Shown piece after piece: positions 44,700-54,669 of a stretch of DNA of 64,000 bases. This DNA is from Winogradskyella alexanderae (GTDB lineage: Bacteria > Bacteroidota > Bacteroidia > Flavobacteriales > Flavobacteriaceae), in NCBI RefSeq assembly GCF_020166335.1, contig NZ_JAIUJR010000009.1:79572-143571 (forward strand). The letters are read 5' to 3'. The translations under genes were made by a program, and so were the position numbers. The number at the start of each line of letters is the position of its first letter. The first letter of the stretch is position 1. The notes beneath the pieces are model-generated. The model saw only the letters and a program-made list of their open reading frames with translations, made no database searches and was not told the DNA's origin.

Positions 44700-47600
44700 A
44701 TGGATCATATTATTGAGCATCATAAATTTCAGAAAGCGCTAAGGCAAATTGCTATTGAGCAAAAGCAAGATATTGAAGATGTTAAAAAACAAGGTGCACG
44801 TTGCATTAAAGAGTTGTATGCAGAGCAACATCCTATGGCTAAATTGATATCTGTAAAAACTTTTGAATACATACTTTCAAGGGCATACAACGACAAAATA
44901 GATGTAGATCCAAAAGGCATAAAAAGGCTCATGAAATTGATGCAGAAAAATTCTGTAGCTTTTATTATGACCCATAAAACCTATTTAGACACTCTAGTCT
45001 TAATGTCTACATTGGCGCGCTATGGCATGCCAATTCCCTATGCTTTTGGTGGTAGTAATTTAGCATTTCCTGGACTAAAGCAATTAGGAAATAATGCTGG
45101 CCTTATTTTTATCCGTCGCAGTTTTAAGGACGATTTAGTTTACAAGGCGGCTCTACGTCACTATATTTCTACAATAATAGATGCAGGGGATCATTTAACC
45201 TGGAATATTGAAGGAACACGTTCTAGAACAGGTAAGATAATATACCCAAAAATGGGGATTTTAAAGTACATAAAAGAAGCAGAAGCCCAGAGTACTAGAC
45301 CCATAAAATATGTACCCGTTTCGATAGTTTATGATTTAATTCCTGATGTTAAGGAAATGACTGAAGAAGGCAAAGGGAAGGTTAAAAAATCGGAAAATGT
45401 AAAAGAAGCCATCAATTATATTAGAAAATTAGGCAACGATTATGGCCGTGCTTCAATACGATTTGGCGATCCAGTAGAGGTTGATGAAGATCAACAAGCT
45501 ATCATTCCAGATATGGAAGAAGATAGTTATGCCGATAAAAACACCTTGCCGCGTTTTGCATTTGAGCTTATTCATAAAACAAATACCATTACACCGGTTA
45601 CGACGGTTTCTTTAGTTTGTCATGTGTTATTAAATGATTTTGCTTTAACCAAAAAAGAAATCGAGTTTAAAGTAAAACGACTAATGACCATAATAGGCCT
45701 CAAGAAAGAAGATGTAATTATCGATCGTGGAAACAAGATTGGAGTTATTGTCCAGAAAGCATTAAACCTATTACAAGGCGCCCATATTATTCAAAAATCA
45801 AGAGCAGGTCAACGTGCACAATACAGTTTAGTACCTACAGAATACCTACCTGCAAATTATTATGCAAACATGGCTTCTGGTCATTTATATCATCAAGCAT
45901 TTATTGAAATGGCCTTGGTGAAAATTAAAGAGGATACATCCTCTCATAGAATTAAACATTTCTGGGAGGAAATTATGAGGCTTCGTAACTTATTTAAGTT
46001 CGAATTTTTCTATACAAATAAACCAAAGTTTAGTAGTGAAATAGAAGCTGAGTTATTACGATTCGATAAAAACTGGAGAGCCATTATTGCTGATCCAAAA
46101 GGAGATATTTCCGCACTGCTGAAACGGCAAGATTTGTTTGTTTCTAGAGCTATCCTTTTATCATATTTAGAGGCAGATAAGGTTGTCTGCCATACTTTAA
46201 ATAGTTGGGATACCGACGATGATTTTATCGAGAATGATTTTCTAGATTTAGCAATATTTAAAGGCAAGGAGCTTCATTGGCAATCTAAAATTACACGTTT
46301 GGATAGTGTATCCAAACCATTTCTATTAAACGCACTTCGTTTTGCTAAGAATGCCAATTTAGTCCCTGTTGAACGTCAACTTGATTATGAAGGACTAGAG
46401 TCTTGGAGCAAGTATTTAGACGATTTATCAGAACGTTTGTTTTTCTTAAAACAAATTGATAATGCTAAGGATAAAGAAGGTTTAAATATACAACCACTGC
46501 ATCATCCAGTTGTTGCTGAACATGTTGATGATCATGCACATCATCTCGAAGAAATGGAAGAGGGATCCCATATCACAGCATTTTTTGATATGGATAGAAC
46601 CTTGATTAATGATTTTTCTGCCAAGAAATTCATGACTACGCGATTGTTTAGTGGAGAAACAACCATCAAAGAATACTTAACACAATTTGCAACAGCATTA
46701 GTTTTCGCATCAGGAAGCAGAGATTTTGAAATACTAACTAAAATCGCAGCTTTGGGTGTAAAAGGCATACCAGAATCTGAATTTGTAGAATTAGGACAAC
46801 ATGTTTTCGAAGACCATTTAGAAGAAACTATCTATCCAGAATCTCGAGAATTAATTCAAAAGCATATTGAAAAGGGGCATAGGGTCATAATTATTTCAGC
46901 GGCAACAACCTATCAAATTAATCCCGTGGCAAAAGCTCTTGGTATTAGTGACGTGTATGCTACAGAAATGGAATTGCGCAACGGTAAGTTTACAGGACGT
47001 GTTGCCGAAATGTGTTGGGGAGAAGGTAAAGCAAGGGCAGCACGTAAGTCTGCCAAGAAATATAATACAGACTTATCCAAGAGCTATTTTTATTCTGATA
47101 GTATTGACGATTTACGGTTATTGAAACTAGTGGGAAACCCAGTGGCCACTAATCCAGATCAGAAGTTATCGCAACTGGCTTTTGAAAGGAATTGGCCAAT
47201 TTTAAGATTTGAAGAACCTACAGAAAAACCAGTAATTAATGGGTTTAGAACAGCATTAGCTGCAGCTACTATTTATCCTTCTGCAGTAAAAGGAGTTATT
47301 AGAGGCTTAATGACAATGTCAAGACAAGAAGCTGCAAATACAACATTTGCGACTATTGGCGATTTAGGTTCTAGAATGGCTGGTATGGACATCGCTGTAA
47401 GAGGTAAGCATAATTTGGAAGAGATAAGACCTGCGGTATTTTGTTTTAACCATCAAAGCGCAGCAGATTTCTTCATAGTCATGAAATTAATTAGACATGA
47501 TTTTACGGGAGTTGCTAAGAAAGAATTAGAGCGTACACCAATCGGACCAATCTTTAAGGCATTAGGTGCTATTTATGTGGATAGAGCCAATAGGGAAAAG

Positions 47601-47930
47601 GCCATTGAAGCCATGAAACCGGCTGTGGAGGCCTTAAAAAATGGAATATCTGTGGCTATCGCACCGGAAGGAACACGAAGTGGTAGTAAAGCACTAGGAC
47701 CATTCAAAAAAGGCGCTTTTCATTTAGCCATGCAAGCTGGTGTTCCAATAATTCCTATTGTAATTAAAAATGCTTATATGGCAATGCCTAAAGGTTCAAG
47801 TATGTTTAGGCCTACACATATAGAAGTCGTTGTTCTTGATCCTGTAGACACATCACTTTGGAAACGAAAAAACCTCAATAAGCATATTGAAGATGTTCGA
47901 AATTTATACCTTAATGAATTAGAAAATTAG
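44700..47930 (+). CDS. Fused GPAT (PlsB-like) / HAD-IB phosphatase / LPAAT (PlsC-like) protein
   Basis: A 1076-residue protein with three catalytic modules. First, a glycerol-3-phosphate acyltransferase-like part: HKTYLD (H92...D97), LIFIRR, EGTRSRTGK at about 171-179, and a PlsB-like C-terminal region to about 600. Second, a HAD-IB phosphatase: FFDMDRTLIN near 625, IIISAATTYQI, YFYSDSIDDLRLL. Third, a PlsC-like part: FNHQSAADFF near 915, APEGTRSGSKALG near 987. All motifs are intact, so one chain could acylate G3P twice and dephosphorylate phosphatidate to diacylglycerol. Activity of the middle domain on phosphatidate is inference. Confidence 0.88.
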   Translation: MDHIIEHHKFQKALRQIAIEQKQDIEDVKKQGARCIKELYAEQHPMAKLISVKTFEYILSRAYNDKIDVDPKGIKRLMKLMQKNSVAFIMTHKTYLDTLVLMSTLARYGMPIPYAFGGSNLAFPGLKQLGNNAGLIFIRRSFKDDLVYKAALRHYISTIIDAGDHLTWNIEGTRSRTGKIIYPKMGILKYIKEAEAQSTRPIKYVPVSIVYDLIPDVKEMTEEGKGKVKKSENVKEAINYIRKLGNDYGRASIRFGDPVEVDEDQQAIIPDMEEDSYADKNTLPRFAFELIHKTNTITPVTTVSLVCHVLLNDFALTKKEIEFKVKRLMTIIGLKKEDVIIDRGNKIGVIVQKALNLLQGAHIIQKSRAGQRAQYSLVPTEYLPANYYANMASGHLYHQAFIEMALVKIKEDTSSHRIKHFWEEIMRLRNLFKFEFFYTNKPKFSSEIEAELLRFDKNWRAIIADPKGDISALLKRQDLFVSRAILLSYLEADKVVCHTLNSWDTDDDFIENDFLDLAIFKGKELHWQSKITRLDSVSKPFLLNALRFAKNANLVPVERQLDYEGLESWSKYLDDLSERLFFLKQIDNAKDKEGLNIQPLHHPVVAEHVDDHAHHLEEMEEGSHITAFFDMDRTLINDFSAKKFMTTRLFSGETTIKEYLTQFATALVFASGSRDFEILTKIAALGVKGIPESEFVELGQHVFEDHLEETIYPESRELIQKHIEKGHRVIIISAATTYQINPVAKALGISDVYATEMELRNGKFTGRVAEMCWGEGKARAARKSAKKYNTDLSKSYFYSDSIDDLRLLKLVGNPVATNPDQKLSQLAFERNWPILRFEEPTEKPVINGFRTALAAATIYPSAVKGVIRGLMTMSRQEAANTTFATIGDLGSRMAGMDIAVRGKHNLEEIRPAVFCFNHQSAADFFIVMKLIRHDFTGVAKKELERTPIGPIFKALGAIYVDRANREKAIEAMKPAVEALKNGISVAIAPEGTRSGSKALGPFKKGAFHLAMQAGVPIIPIVIKNAYMAMPKGSSMFRPTHIEVVVLDPVDTSLWKRKNLNKHIEDVRNLYLNELEN

Positions 47931-47937
47931 TAGCGAC

Positions 47938-48939
47938 ATGAAACTTAATTTTGGGATACTAGGAGGTGGTTCTTGGGGAACGACCGTGGCATCATTGCTA
48001 GCAAAAAATAACAATACCATTTTATGGGCTAGAAATGAAGACACAGTTAACGAAATTAACACTAGGCATATGAATTCAAAATATTTACCTGGTGGAGAAT
48101 TAAATAAGAATTTAGTAGCCTCTAACTCCATTGAAGATACCGTTAAAAACGCTGATGTTATTGTTGTTGGAATCCCTTCTCAGCATTTTAGAGACGCCTT
48201 AAAAATTGCGAAACCATATATAAGACCGTGGGTTCCAATTGTAAGTTTGGCTAAAGGCTTAGAGTTAGATACTAAAAAACGGATGACACAAATAATTGAA
48301 GAAGAACTTCCTGGTCATCCAGCAGGCGTTTTAACAGGTCCAAATTTGGCAAAAGAAATACATGCAGGTCAAGCCGCGGCAGCAGTTATTGCTATGGTAG
48401 ATGATACTATTGCGAAGCAATTACAAGGTTCATTTAGCACAGGACTATTTAGAGTATATACTAATGATGATGTCATAGGTTGCGAATTAGGAGGTGCCTT
48501 AAAAAATATTTTAGCTATTGCTTCTGGTATGGGAGATGGCGCTAATGCAGGAGATAATACAAGGGCGGCATTAATAACTAGAGGTTTATCCGAGTTAACA
48601 CGTTTGGGTAAAGCTATGGGAGGAAAAGGTAGTACATTCTCAGGATTAGCAGGCATGGGAGATTTAGTAGCCACCTGTTCAAGTTCAAAAAGTAGAAATT
48701 ATCAAGTAGGTTTTCAATTAGGCAAAGGAAAACGTTTAGAGCATATTATCGAAGAAATGAATGAGGTGGCAGAAGGTGTAAAAACGGCAAAAGTTGTTAT
48801 GGAATTAGCGAGAGATTACAATGTAGATATGCCAATCTCTTACGAAGTGTACAAAGTATTATATGAAGGTAATACCGTATATGATGCGTTTAACGGCTTG
48901 TTGAAGATTGAAAGTGGTTCCGAAAAAGAACCAGGATAA
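47938..48939 (+). CDS. gpsA: Glycerol-3-phosphate dehydrogenase [NAD(P)+]
   Basis: A 333-residue dehydrogenase. The N-terminal NAD-binding motif is GGGSWGTTVASLLAKN, followed by the NxxHxNxxYLPG-like stretch RHMNSKYLPGG, the catalytic-Lys segment ELGGALKNILAIASG, and MGDGANAGDNTRAALITRGLSE. It reduces dihydroxyacetone phosphate to sn-glycerol-3-phosphate, the substrate of the upstream acyltransferase fusion. It is 7 bases from that gene and the last of the operon. Normal length; intact. Confidence 0.93.
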   Translation: MKLNFGILGGGSWGTTVASLLAKNNNTILWARNEDTVNEINTRHMNSKYLPGGELNKNLVASNSIEDTVKNADVIVVGIPSQHFRDALKIAKPYIRPWVPIVSLAKGLELDTKKRMTQIIEEELPGHPAGVLTGPNLAKEIHAGQAAAAVIAMVDDTIAKQLQGSFSTGLFRVYTNDDVIGCELGGALKNILAIASGMGDGANAGDNTRAALITRGLSELTRLGKAMGGKGSTFSGLAGMGDLVATCSSSKSRNYQVGFQLGKGKRLEHIIEEMNEVAEGVKTAKVVMELARDYNVDMPISYEVYKVLYEGNTVYDAFNGLLKIESGSEKEPG

Positions 48940-49007
48940 AGCATGAATTTGGTCTCGACATTAAGTATGTGAATACATTTGGAGCACAACCAAATAAATA
49001 AAAAATC

Positions 49008-49736
49008 TTAGTCATTATATCCCAGAATATCCTTTTCTATATCAGTTATAAGATAAACTAATTTTCTCTGATCTTCTTCTGCCAACTGCGTAAAAAGTTT
49101 ATCGCCTTCTGTTAGCATTTCAAGTCCTATTTCAAGCCCTCTAATTTGGCTAAGAGAATACGAGTCTGGACTTTTTTTCATTGCAAATATCAAATACGAA
49201 ATTATCTCTTTGATTTTGGCCATTTGAATTCTATCATGCAGAATTTCAAACAGAGATTGGGAAGTATCAATAAATCGTTCAATTTCATCACGAGGCAATA
49301 ATTTAATCAGTGCATTGATTTTAGATTCGTTAAAAGGAGCTTCAATTTTATTTTTAATGGCTTCTTCCACCAGATTAGTTTCAAATCGTTCCGCAGCTCT
49401 AAAAGTCTTCATGGCTTTAAGTCCACTGTTCAGTATTTTGGGTAGATGCCTTCCGTAATTAAAAATGAGTTTCGTAGCATCCAGTAGTAGTCTAAACAGT
49501 TTTTTGGGATGTTTTATATAATTATCTAGACTTTGAAATGCTTCGTTTAGTTCTTTACGTCTCTTGTATTCAGGATAAATATTTTTTAACCAATAGTTTC
49601 TTAGCGTATTCACTGTTCCCTCATCTATCGATTCAGGTATCTCATAACTCTCCTTTATTTTTTGGTATTGATATCTTTGATGGATAGAATTTCGATAGCC
49701 ATTAATTATTGATTCTAATATATATTCTCTATTCAT
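49008..49736 (-). CDS. Helical hypothetical protein next to the lipase gene
   Basis: A 242-residue, almost entirely helical cytoplasmic protein, rich in Lys, Glu and Arg, with no signal or membrane helix. Amphipathic helices occur around residues 75-130 and 150-195. It converges on gpsA and follows the lipase gene at 49811 on the same strand with a 74-base gap. I do not recognise it. A lipid-granule-associated role is suggested only by position. Confidence 0.65.
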   Translation of the reverse strand: MNREYILESIINGYRNSIHQRYQYQKIKESYEIPESIDEGTVNTLRNYWLKNIYPEYKRRKELNEAFQSLDNYIKHPKKLFRLLLDATKLIFNYGRHLPKILNSGLKAMKTFRAAERFETNLVEEAIKNKIEAPFNESKINALIKLLPRDEIERFIDTSQSLFEILHDRIQMAKIKEIISYLIFAMKKSPDSYSLSQIRGLEIGLEMLTEGDKLFTQLAEEDQRKLVYLITDIEKDILGYND

Positions 49737-49810
49737 CTACTTTAGTATATAGTTGTCCTTCTAATGTCCTAAAGATAAGTCTACTACCAATGTAGTTAGT
49801 TGGCAAAGTT

Positions 49811-51019
49811 TTATGAAATTAACCATGCTTTTATTTGACAATAAACTTTGGGGTTATTTAATAGGTCTAGATGATTATTTTCAAATGCAATCCATGTGCT
49901 ATTCTTTTTGAATGCTAAGTTTTTAGACGGGTTACTATGTTGGCCTAGGGCACTTTTTAGATCAACCAAGCTATCACCAACTATTCTGTGTGACAGGGAT
50001 TTGTTTTCTTTTCCGATGACGGCTGCTATACTGTAACAATCTACATGTTCAGGCAAAGGGATAGGTTGCCTAGGATCTTTTTGTAATTGAAATCTGTCCT
50101 TATCGCTCCAGTCTTCATCTATTAAATTCCCATACCTTAAATCTGTTATTCCAGCACTTCTCACTTTCCCTAAACGAGCAAATGGTTTTGCATAAGGTAT
50201 TGATTCAAGAATAACATCTAAGTAATTTCCCGTACGTTCCAAGGGAGCACCATGGTGAGGTGTTCCTAAAAACACAATCTTTTTAAGGTATGTTGTCCAT
50301 GTTTTGTGTTTTTGCATACCATAATGTATAGCGCTACGAGACACTAAACCACCCATACTATGGGAAACGATGACTAATTCTTCAATAGCCACTGGCCATG
50401 TCAGAATTAAATTTTCTAAGAGTTCGCTTAAGTCCTTGCCATTTGTAGAAATATGGCGACCACTATTGTAATGCAAGTAAATAGGTGTTTTATTTAACTC
50501 TTCTGCCAGTGCTTCACCATGGTTGTGTCCTTTACGCCTCCATTGAAGATCATTCATACAGGCACCATGCACCATTAAAAGAATTTTCCCATTTATCCTT
50601 GGATAAATAACACCTAGATTTTGATGATTAAGCGTTATAGGCTTTGATAAATACCTAAATTGCATTGTAATTTTTAAAGGATTTTTATTCTCCTCCAAAT
50701 AGTCACCGACTACACCGTTTAAAGCAGATCGTATGGCTTTTTTTTCGCTAGTGGTTTTTATTTCTCCCAAAACACTGTCTAATTGACCTAAGGCTTTATC
50801 TAAATTTTTGCCAATAAGTTCGGTACTCCATCTAATATTTTTATAGGATATGCCAGCAATATGAGTAATAAGGTGTTGTATTGGTGTTGATGGTAATAAA
50901 GGAGGGTGAACAATGCGTTTGTGCATGGTTTCTACCAAATTTGTAAGCCCTATTGTAGTATCTACTATTAAACGTGTAAGACCCTGTAAATAAGAGCTTG
51001 TTTGTTTGTTATTTGGCAT
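49811..51019 (-). CDS. Esterase/lipase, PGAP1-like alpha/beta hydrolase
   Basis: A 402-residue protein. A helical N-terminus (1-110) precedes an alpha/beta hydrolase core: LMVHGACMNDLQW, a conserved YNSGRHISTNG, nucleophile elbow VIVSHSMGGLVSR (GxSxG with S at the first position) and a LGTPHHGAPLE loop like PGAP1-type lipases. A C-terminal His can be found in ENNHLDLL. It may hydrolyse acylglycerols or other acyl esters in the cytoplasm. Its location just past the storage operon suggests a third lipase of the system. Confidence 0.82.
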   Translation of the reverse strand: MPNNKQTSSYLQGLTRLIVDTTIGLTNLVETMHKRIVHPPLLPSTPIQHLITHIAGISYKNIRWSTELIGKNLDKALGQLDSVLGEIKTTSEKKAIRSALNGVVGDYLEENKNPLKITMQFRYLSKPITLNHQNLGVIYPRINGKILLMVHGACMNDLQWRRKGHNHGEALAEELNKTPIYLHYNSGRHISTNGKDLSELLENLILTWPVAIEELVIVSHSMGGLVSRSAIHYGMQKHKTWTTYLKKIVFLGTPHHGAPLERTGNYLDVILESIPYAKPFARLGKVRSAGITDLRYGNLIDEDWSDKDRFQLQKDPRQPIPLPEHVDCYSIAAVIGKENKSLSHRIVGDSLVDLKSALGQHSNPSKNLAFKKNSTWIAFENNHLDLLNNPKVYCQIKAWLIS

Positions 51020-51381
51020 TTAATATTTCACTAATGATTCGTTTACTGGGAAAAATAATGTCCCTACATTTTTAGTTGCATTAAGGAAAACTAAGTTAGC
51101 AAAAGAATACGAAACAGAGCATAAATCCATGATTTTCTCTATTTGATCCGTTAAGCTATTAACTATAAAGTATGTACTATTTTGGCCCACTGTCTATCCT
51201 AATTTCTAGAATTATTTCATCCAAAATTCCAAATATGGCCTTGAATAACCTTATATGAATAGTTGCTACCATATTACTAATCCCTAATTTCGATAAGCAT
51301 TTCTGCTCCTTTGGTAACCGCCTTTTAATCACTGTTAGTAGATCTTTTGAAACTATTTAAAATTCAGGAGTCTAAATCAAA
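51020..51381. other. Gene-free stretch (362 bases)
   Basis: No supportable reading frame, RNA gene or strong hairpin is seen. It should contain the promoter of the lipase gene (right of 51019) and the 3' end of the transporter transcript. Confidence 0.5.
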
Positions 51382-52806
51382 TTACAACGATGATGCCCAA
51401 AGTATCCAAGGCGTAGCGAGTAGGAAAATAATTGTATTAAGAACAGTAACTACAATACCTTGAGTGTAAACATCTTTTGATGGCAAAAAACCACTACCAA
51501 CAAAAAGTATGTTAGAGCTTGAAGCCTGAGGCGAAATTGCAGCAAATAAGTTGGTGGCGAATGAAAGCATAAAAGCCATTAGGGGTGCAGGTACACCAGC
51601 ACTGACTGCCACTTGTAAAAATACAGCATATAGTGCCAACAAATGAGCTGTTTGACTTACAAATAAATAATGTATGTATATATACAAGATAATCAGCAGG
51701 ATATAAACGGTGATCCAGTTAAAATTGCCAATATGGACGGCCAACTGTTCGCCAAGTGTCTTCATAAAACCCATGTCATCTAAAGCTGTGCTTATCATAT
51801 ACAAAATGGCAAACCAAATATAAGTTTCCAGAGCATCACCACCACCTTGACGTATATCGTCTAACGTGTATACATTAGCCAATATTAGAATGGATAATCC
51901 CATAAAAGCCACAATAGCCAGATTTATATTCAACAGTCCTGAAAATGCCCAAAGCAGTATCATGCCAAAAAATGTGACACCCATAATCCATTCTTTTGTG
52001 CTCATTGGGCCCATTTCCTCTAGTCCGATTGTGGCAATTTCAGGTGCTTTAGGTGTATGTTTGTTTTCAGGCGGAAACAGTTTATATAGCACATATGGAA
52101 TGGCTATTAAGGCAACAATACAAGGAAGTGAAGCTACAAAAAACCAATTCCCAAAATTCATATTTACACCAAATTTAGACGCTAATCCAACGCCTACAGG
52201 ATTTGCAGCCATACCAGTTAACCATAATGCTGAACTAATGGTTTGGCCAGCTATATAGGTCATCATGAGGTAGGTTCCGGTACGCCTTCGTCCTTCAGGA
52301 GTCGGTAGCGATCCGGTATCTAGCGCCAACGAATGTGTAATAGGATACATAATGCCAGAACGGGCCGTATTGCTAGGAATTGTAGGCCCCAAAATAGTAT
52401 CCGTTATAACAAGGCAATAACCAAGGTTTAGAGTAGAGGTGCCAAATCGGCGAATTAACATAAATGCAATTCGTCTTCCTAAGCCCGATTTAATTACGCC
52501 TTTTGCAACTAAAAAAGCCGCCAATATGAGTAGAATAAAGCTCTCGGAAAAACCAGAAAAAGCCTTTTCTGGAGGTAAGACTCGCATCATGACAACAGCT
52601 ACCAATGCAATAATGGAAGCAGTAAAAATTGATAGAGCCTCAAGTAAAACGGCTAAAATAGCAGTTATAAAGATGGTAAATAGATGCCAAGCATCTAAGG
52701 AAAGATTCCAAGGAATGGGAACGTGCCATATTATTAAACCAATGGCAAGAACTACAATTCGTTTTGTCCAAATGGATTTATTATATGTACTAGTTGAAAC
52801 GTTCAC
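51382..52806 (-). CDS. DASS/SLC13-family anion transporter
   Basis: A 474-residue membrane protein with about 11-12 helices and DASS family motifs: ALLEALSIFTASIIAL, SNTARSGIMYP near residue 140 (the SNT substrate/sodium motif), and a second half with FATNLFAAISPQASSSNILFVGSG (SxSN repeat). Such carriers move dicarboxylates, citrate or sulfate with sodium. The cargo is uncertain. It may supply carbon for lipid synthesis, but no direct link is seen. Confidence 0.87.
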   Translation of the reverse strand: MNVSTSTYNKSIWTKRIVVLAIGLIIWHVPIPWNLSLDAWHLFTIFITAILAVLLEALSIFTASIIALVAVVMMRVLPPEKAFSGFSESFILLILAAFLVAKGVIKSGLGRRIAFMLIRRFGTSTLNLGYCLVITDTILGPTIPSNTARSGIMYPITHSLALDTGSLPTPEGRRRTGTYLMMTYIAGQTISSALWLTGMAANPVGVGLASKFGVNMNFGNWFFVASLPCIVALIAIPYVLYKLFPPENKHTPKAPEIATIGLEEMGPMSTKEWIMGVTFFGMILLWAFSGLLNINLAIVAFMGLSILILANVYTLDDIRQGGGDALETYIWFAILYMISTALDDMGFMKTLGEQLAVHIGNFNWITVYILLIILYIYIHYLFVSQTAHLLALYAVFLQVAVSAGVPAPLMAFMLSFATNLFAAISPQASSSNILFVGSGFLPSKDVYTQGIVVTVLNTIIFLLATPWILWASSL

Positions 52807-52930
52807 AATAGGCCTAATGCTTTTTTAAACCATTAAACTATCATTATTATTTATACTAATGCCTATCCAAGTAGCCATTAACATCTTAAAGCAATTTTTT
52901 GGGATGATAATATAGCATTTTCGGTCAGTT

Positions 52931-53473
52931 TTAAATTGATTGTTCATAAGCTTCGGAAATCCATTGTTTTAATTGATTATCAATTTCCAATTTATCAGAC
53001 AATCTTACTCTGTGCGTACACATAGTTCCAAAAGGCCCTGAATTTTCAAGTCTTTCGGTTATCGGTTGGTCTTTTAATTTAAAACCGAGATCTATCCTAG
53101 TTTTGGTCGCTGGTTTTATAAGAAGAAACTGTCTCTTGCGTATAATACTAACACTTCCTTTTTTTGGTGATATCTTAACATCAGACCCTAAAGTTTGTAC
53201 ATACTCAATTAGTTTATAATATATAGGAATTAAAACTTCTTTGCCATTGTATTGCGATTTTACCAAATCATCTTTTGAAGCATTATCTTCTTTTGACAAT
53301 GATATTATGGTGTTAGCAAATCCATGAGTTACACCATGTTTAGATTTTAAGTAGTTTACACCTTCAGAATGTTTTGTAAAGGAATTTTCTTTTAAAATTT
53401 TTTTCCATTCATCGAGTGACTTGCCAGTTTTTTCAGGCATATTATCAATCATAGTTTGTAATGCTTTGTCCAT
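52931..53473 (-). CDS. DUF4287/DUF5655 domain protein
   Basis: A 180-residue cytoplasmic protein. The N-terminal 65 residues fit DUF4287 (MIDNMPEKTGKSLDEWKKIL, FTKHSEGVNYLKSKHGVTHGFAN). The C-terminal 110 fit DUF5655 (ISPKKGSVSIIRKRQFLLIKPATKTRIDLGFKL). Both are of unknown function, and their fusion is common in Bacteroidota. It stands alone between the transporter and DUF4349 genes. Confidence 0.85.
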   Translation of the reverse strand: MDKALQTMIDNMPEKTGKSLDEWKKILKENSFTKHSEGVNYLKSKHGVTHGFANTIISLSKEDNASKDDLVKSQYNGKEVLIPIYYKLIEYVQTLGSDVKISPKKGSVSIIRKRQFLLIKPATKTRIDLGFKLKDQPITERLENSGPFGTMCTHRVRLSDKLEIDNQLKQWISEAYEQSI

Positions 53474-53556
53474 ATCCTAAATGTTCAATGCGTTAAACAA
53501 TTTGTTTACAAAAGGCAGCCACCCTCAAGAATATTCATTCTTATTGTCATTTTCTG

Positions 53557-54414
53557 TCACTTGTCTTGTTTTTTCTTTTTTCTAATCTTTCTAACAAAAT
53601 AAATTAGTGGTATGATCACGATTAAAAATGGCCAACTTTTTGTCAGTAGTAAAATAAAATCTATGAACCCATACCAACCTTTAGATAATGATTGCTTTAT
53701 CCTTTCAGAAAATTTATCTCTTTTTTCGGGATTGTATTTAAAGTCATTTAGTTTTTCAACAGTTAGTCTAAGTGTACTATAATCTACTAAATCGCTCAAA
53801 TACTTTAGCCTTCCTGTAGTGCTTTCTATTTCTTCTTCTAATCGTCGTATTTTTTCTTCTATTTCAAGAATCTCCTTCACGTTTTTAGCCATACTTAATA
53901 AGTCTTTATACCTTTTTAAATAAGCTCGTTTGTTTTGAAGTCTCGTTTCTATGTCAATAAATTCATCAGTTACATCGCGTGCATCAATTTCTTTATATTG
54001 CACATCTCCTTTACCCATTTCAACTGCGCTGATAAAAGTCTCAAAATTTAGAGAAGGTATTCTTATTGTTAAATTATAGGACGATTTCCAATCCGTATTA
54101 TTCATACTTTCGTTGGAATAATATGCATCATACGCCTTAATTAAAGAGTCAATTCTTGCTTTTGCCAATTCCAAGTTGTTAACCTCTATACCCATTCTCC
54201 CGTCTTTAATTATTTTCTTTTTAACCACTTCTTTAGTAATAAGTTGCGGTGCTTTTAGAGATGATGCAGTAGCTTGGGGCTGTCGCATCATTGGCATTTC
54301 TTCGTCTTCTACTACCAGAGTTGCAAATGGCTCAGATACACCTTGAGTCTCTTTTTGATTACATGATGTAATTGCTATTGCTGTGAGTAGAACTAAAAGG
54401 ATTGATTTCTTCAT
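53557..54414 (-). CDS. DUF4349 lipoprotein with coiled coil and C-terminal membrane helix
   Basis: A 285-residue DUF4349 protein. It has a lipoprotein signal (Cys at about residue 18, ITSCNQK), the beta-alpha domain (KIIKDGRMGIEVNNLELAKARIDSLIKAYDAYYSNE), a long coiled coil (about 170-215, EILEIEEKIRRLEEEIE), and a C-terminal membrane helix near 258-275 followed by basic residues. A lipid anchor plus transmembrane helix would bridge envelope layers. Function unknown. Confidence 0.87.
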   Translation of the reverse strand: MKKSILLVLLTAIAITSCNQKETQGVSEPFATLVVEDEEMPMMRQPQATASSLKAPQLITKEVVKKKIIKDGRMGIEVNNLELAKARIDSLIKAYDAYYSNESMNNTDWKSSYNLTIRIPSLNFETFISAVEMGKGDVQYKEIDARDVTDEFIDIETRLQNKRAYLKRYKDLLSMAKNVKEILEIEEKIRRLEEEIESTTGRLKYLSDLVDYSTLRLTVEKLNDFKYNPEKRDKFSERIKQSLSKGWYGFIDFILLLTKSWPFLIVIIPLIYFVRKIRKKKKQDK

Positions 54415-54613
54415 AATAATTAGTTTCTATAGAGTAATCTTCTATTTTTCTTATTGGCTAAAGCATATAAGCGTGTAATTAAAAGTCAACCATCCTAAGG
54501 ATTTGAAGACTGTGCAAATAAGTAGTTTAAATTTAATAATTATAATTGGAGTAGAGAAGTAGCATAATGACTGATGTGGTTGTCCATAGTACTATTTACA
54601 ATGAGTAAAAAAA

Positions 54614-54637
54614 AAGATTGTCTTTTCAGACAATCTT
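54614..54637 (-). terminator. Rho-independent terminator of cspA
   Basis: A perfect 10-bp inverted repeat (54614-54623 and 54628-54637) with a 4-nt loop, followed on the minus strand by a run of T. It lies 33 bases after the cold-shock gene stop. Confidence 0.85.
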
Positions 54638-54669
54638 AATTCAGTTTTCAAATGTAAATTTGTTAAAGG

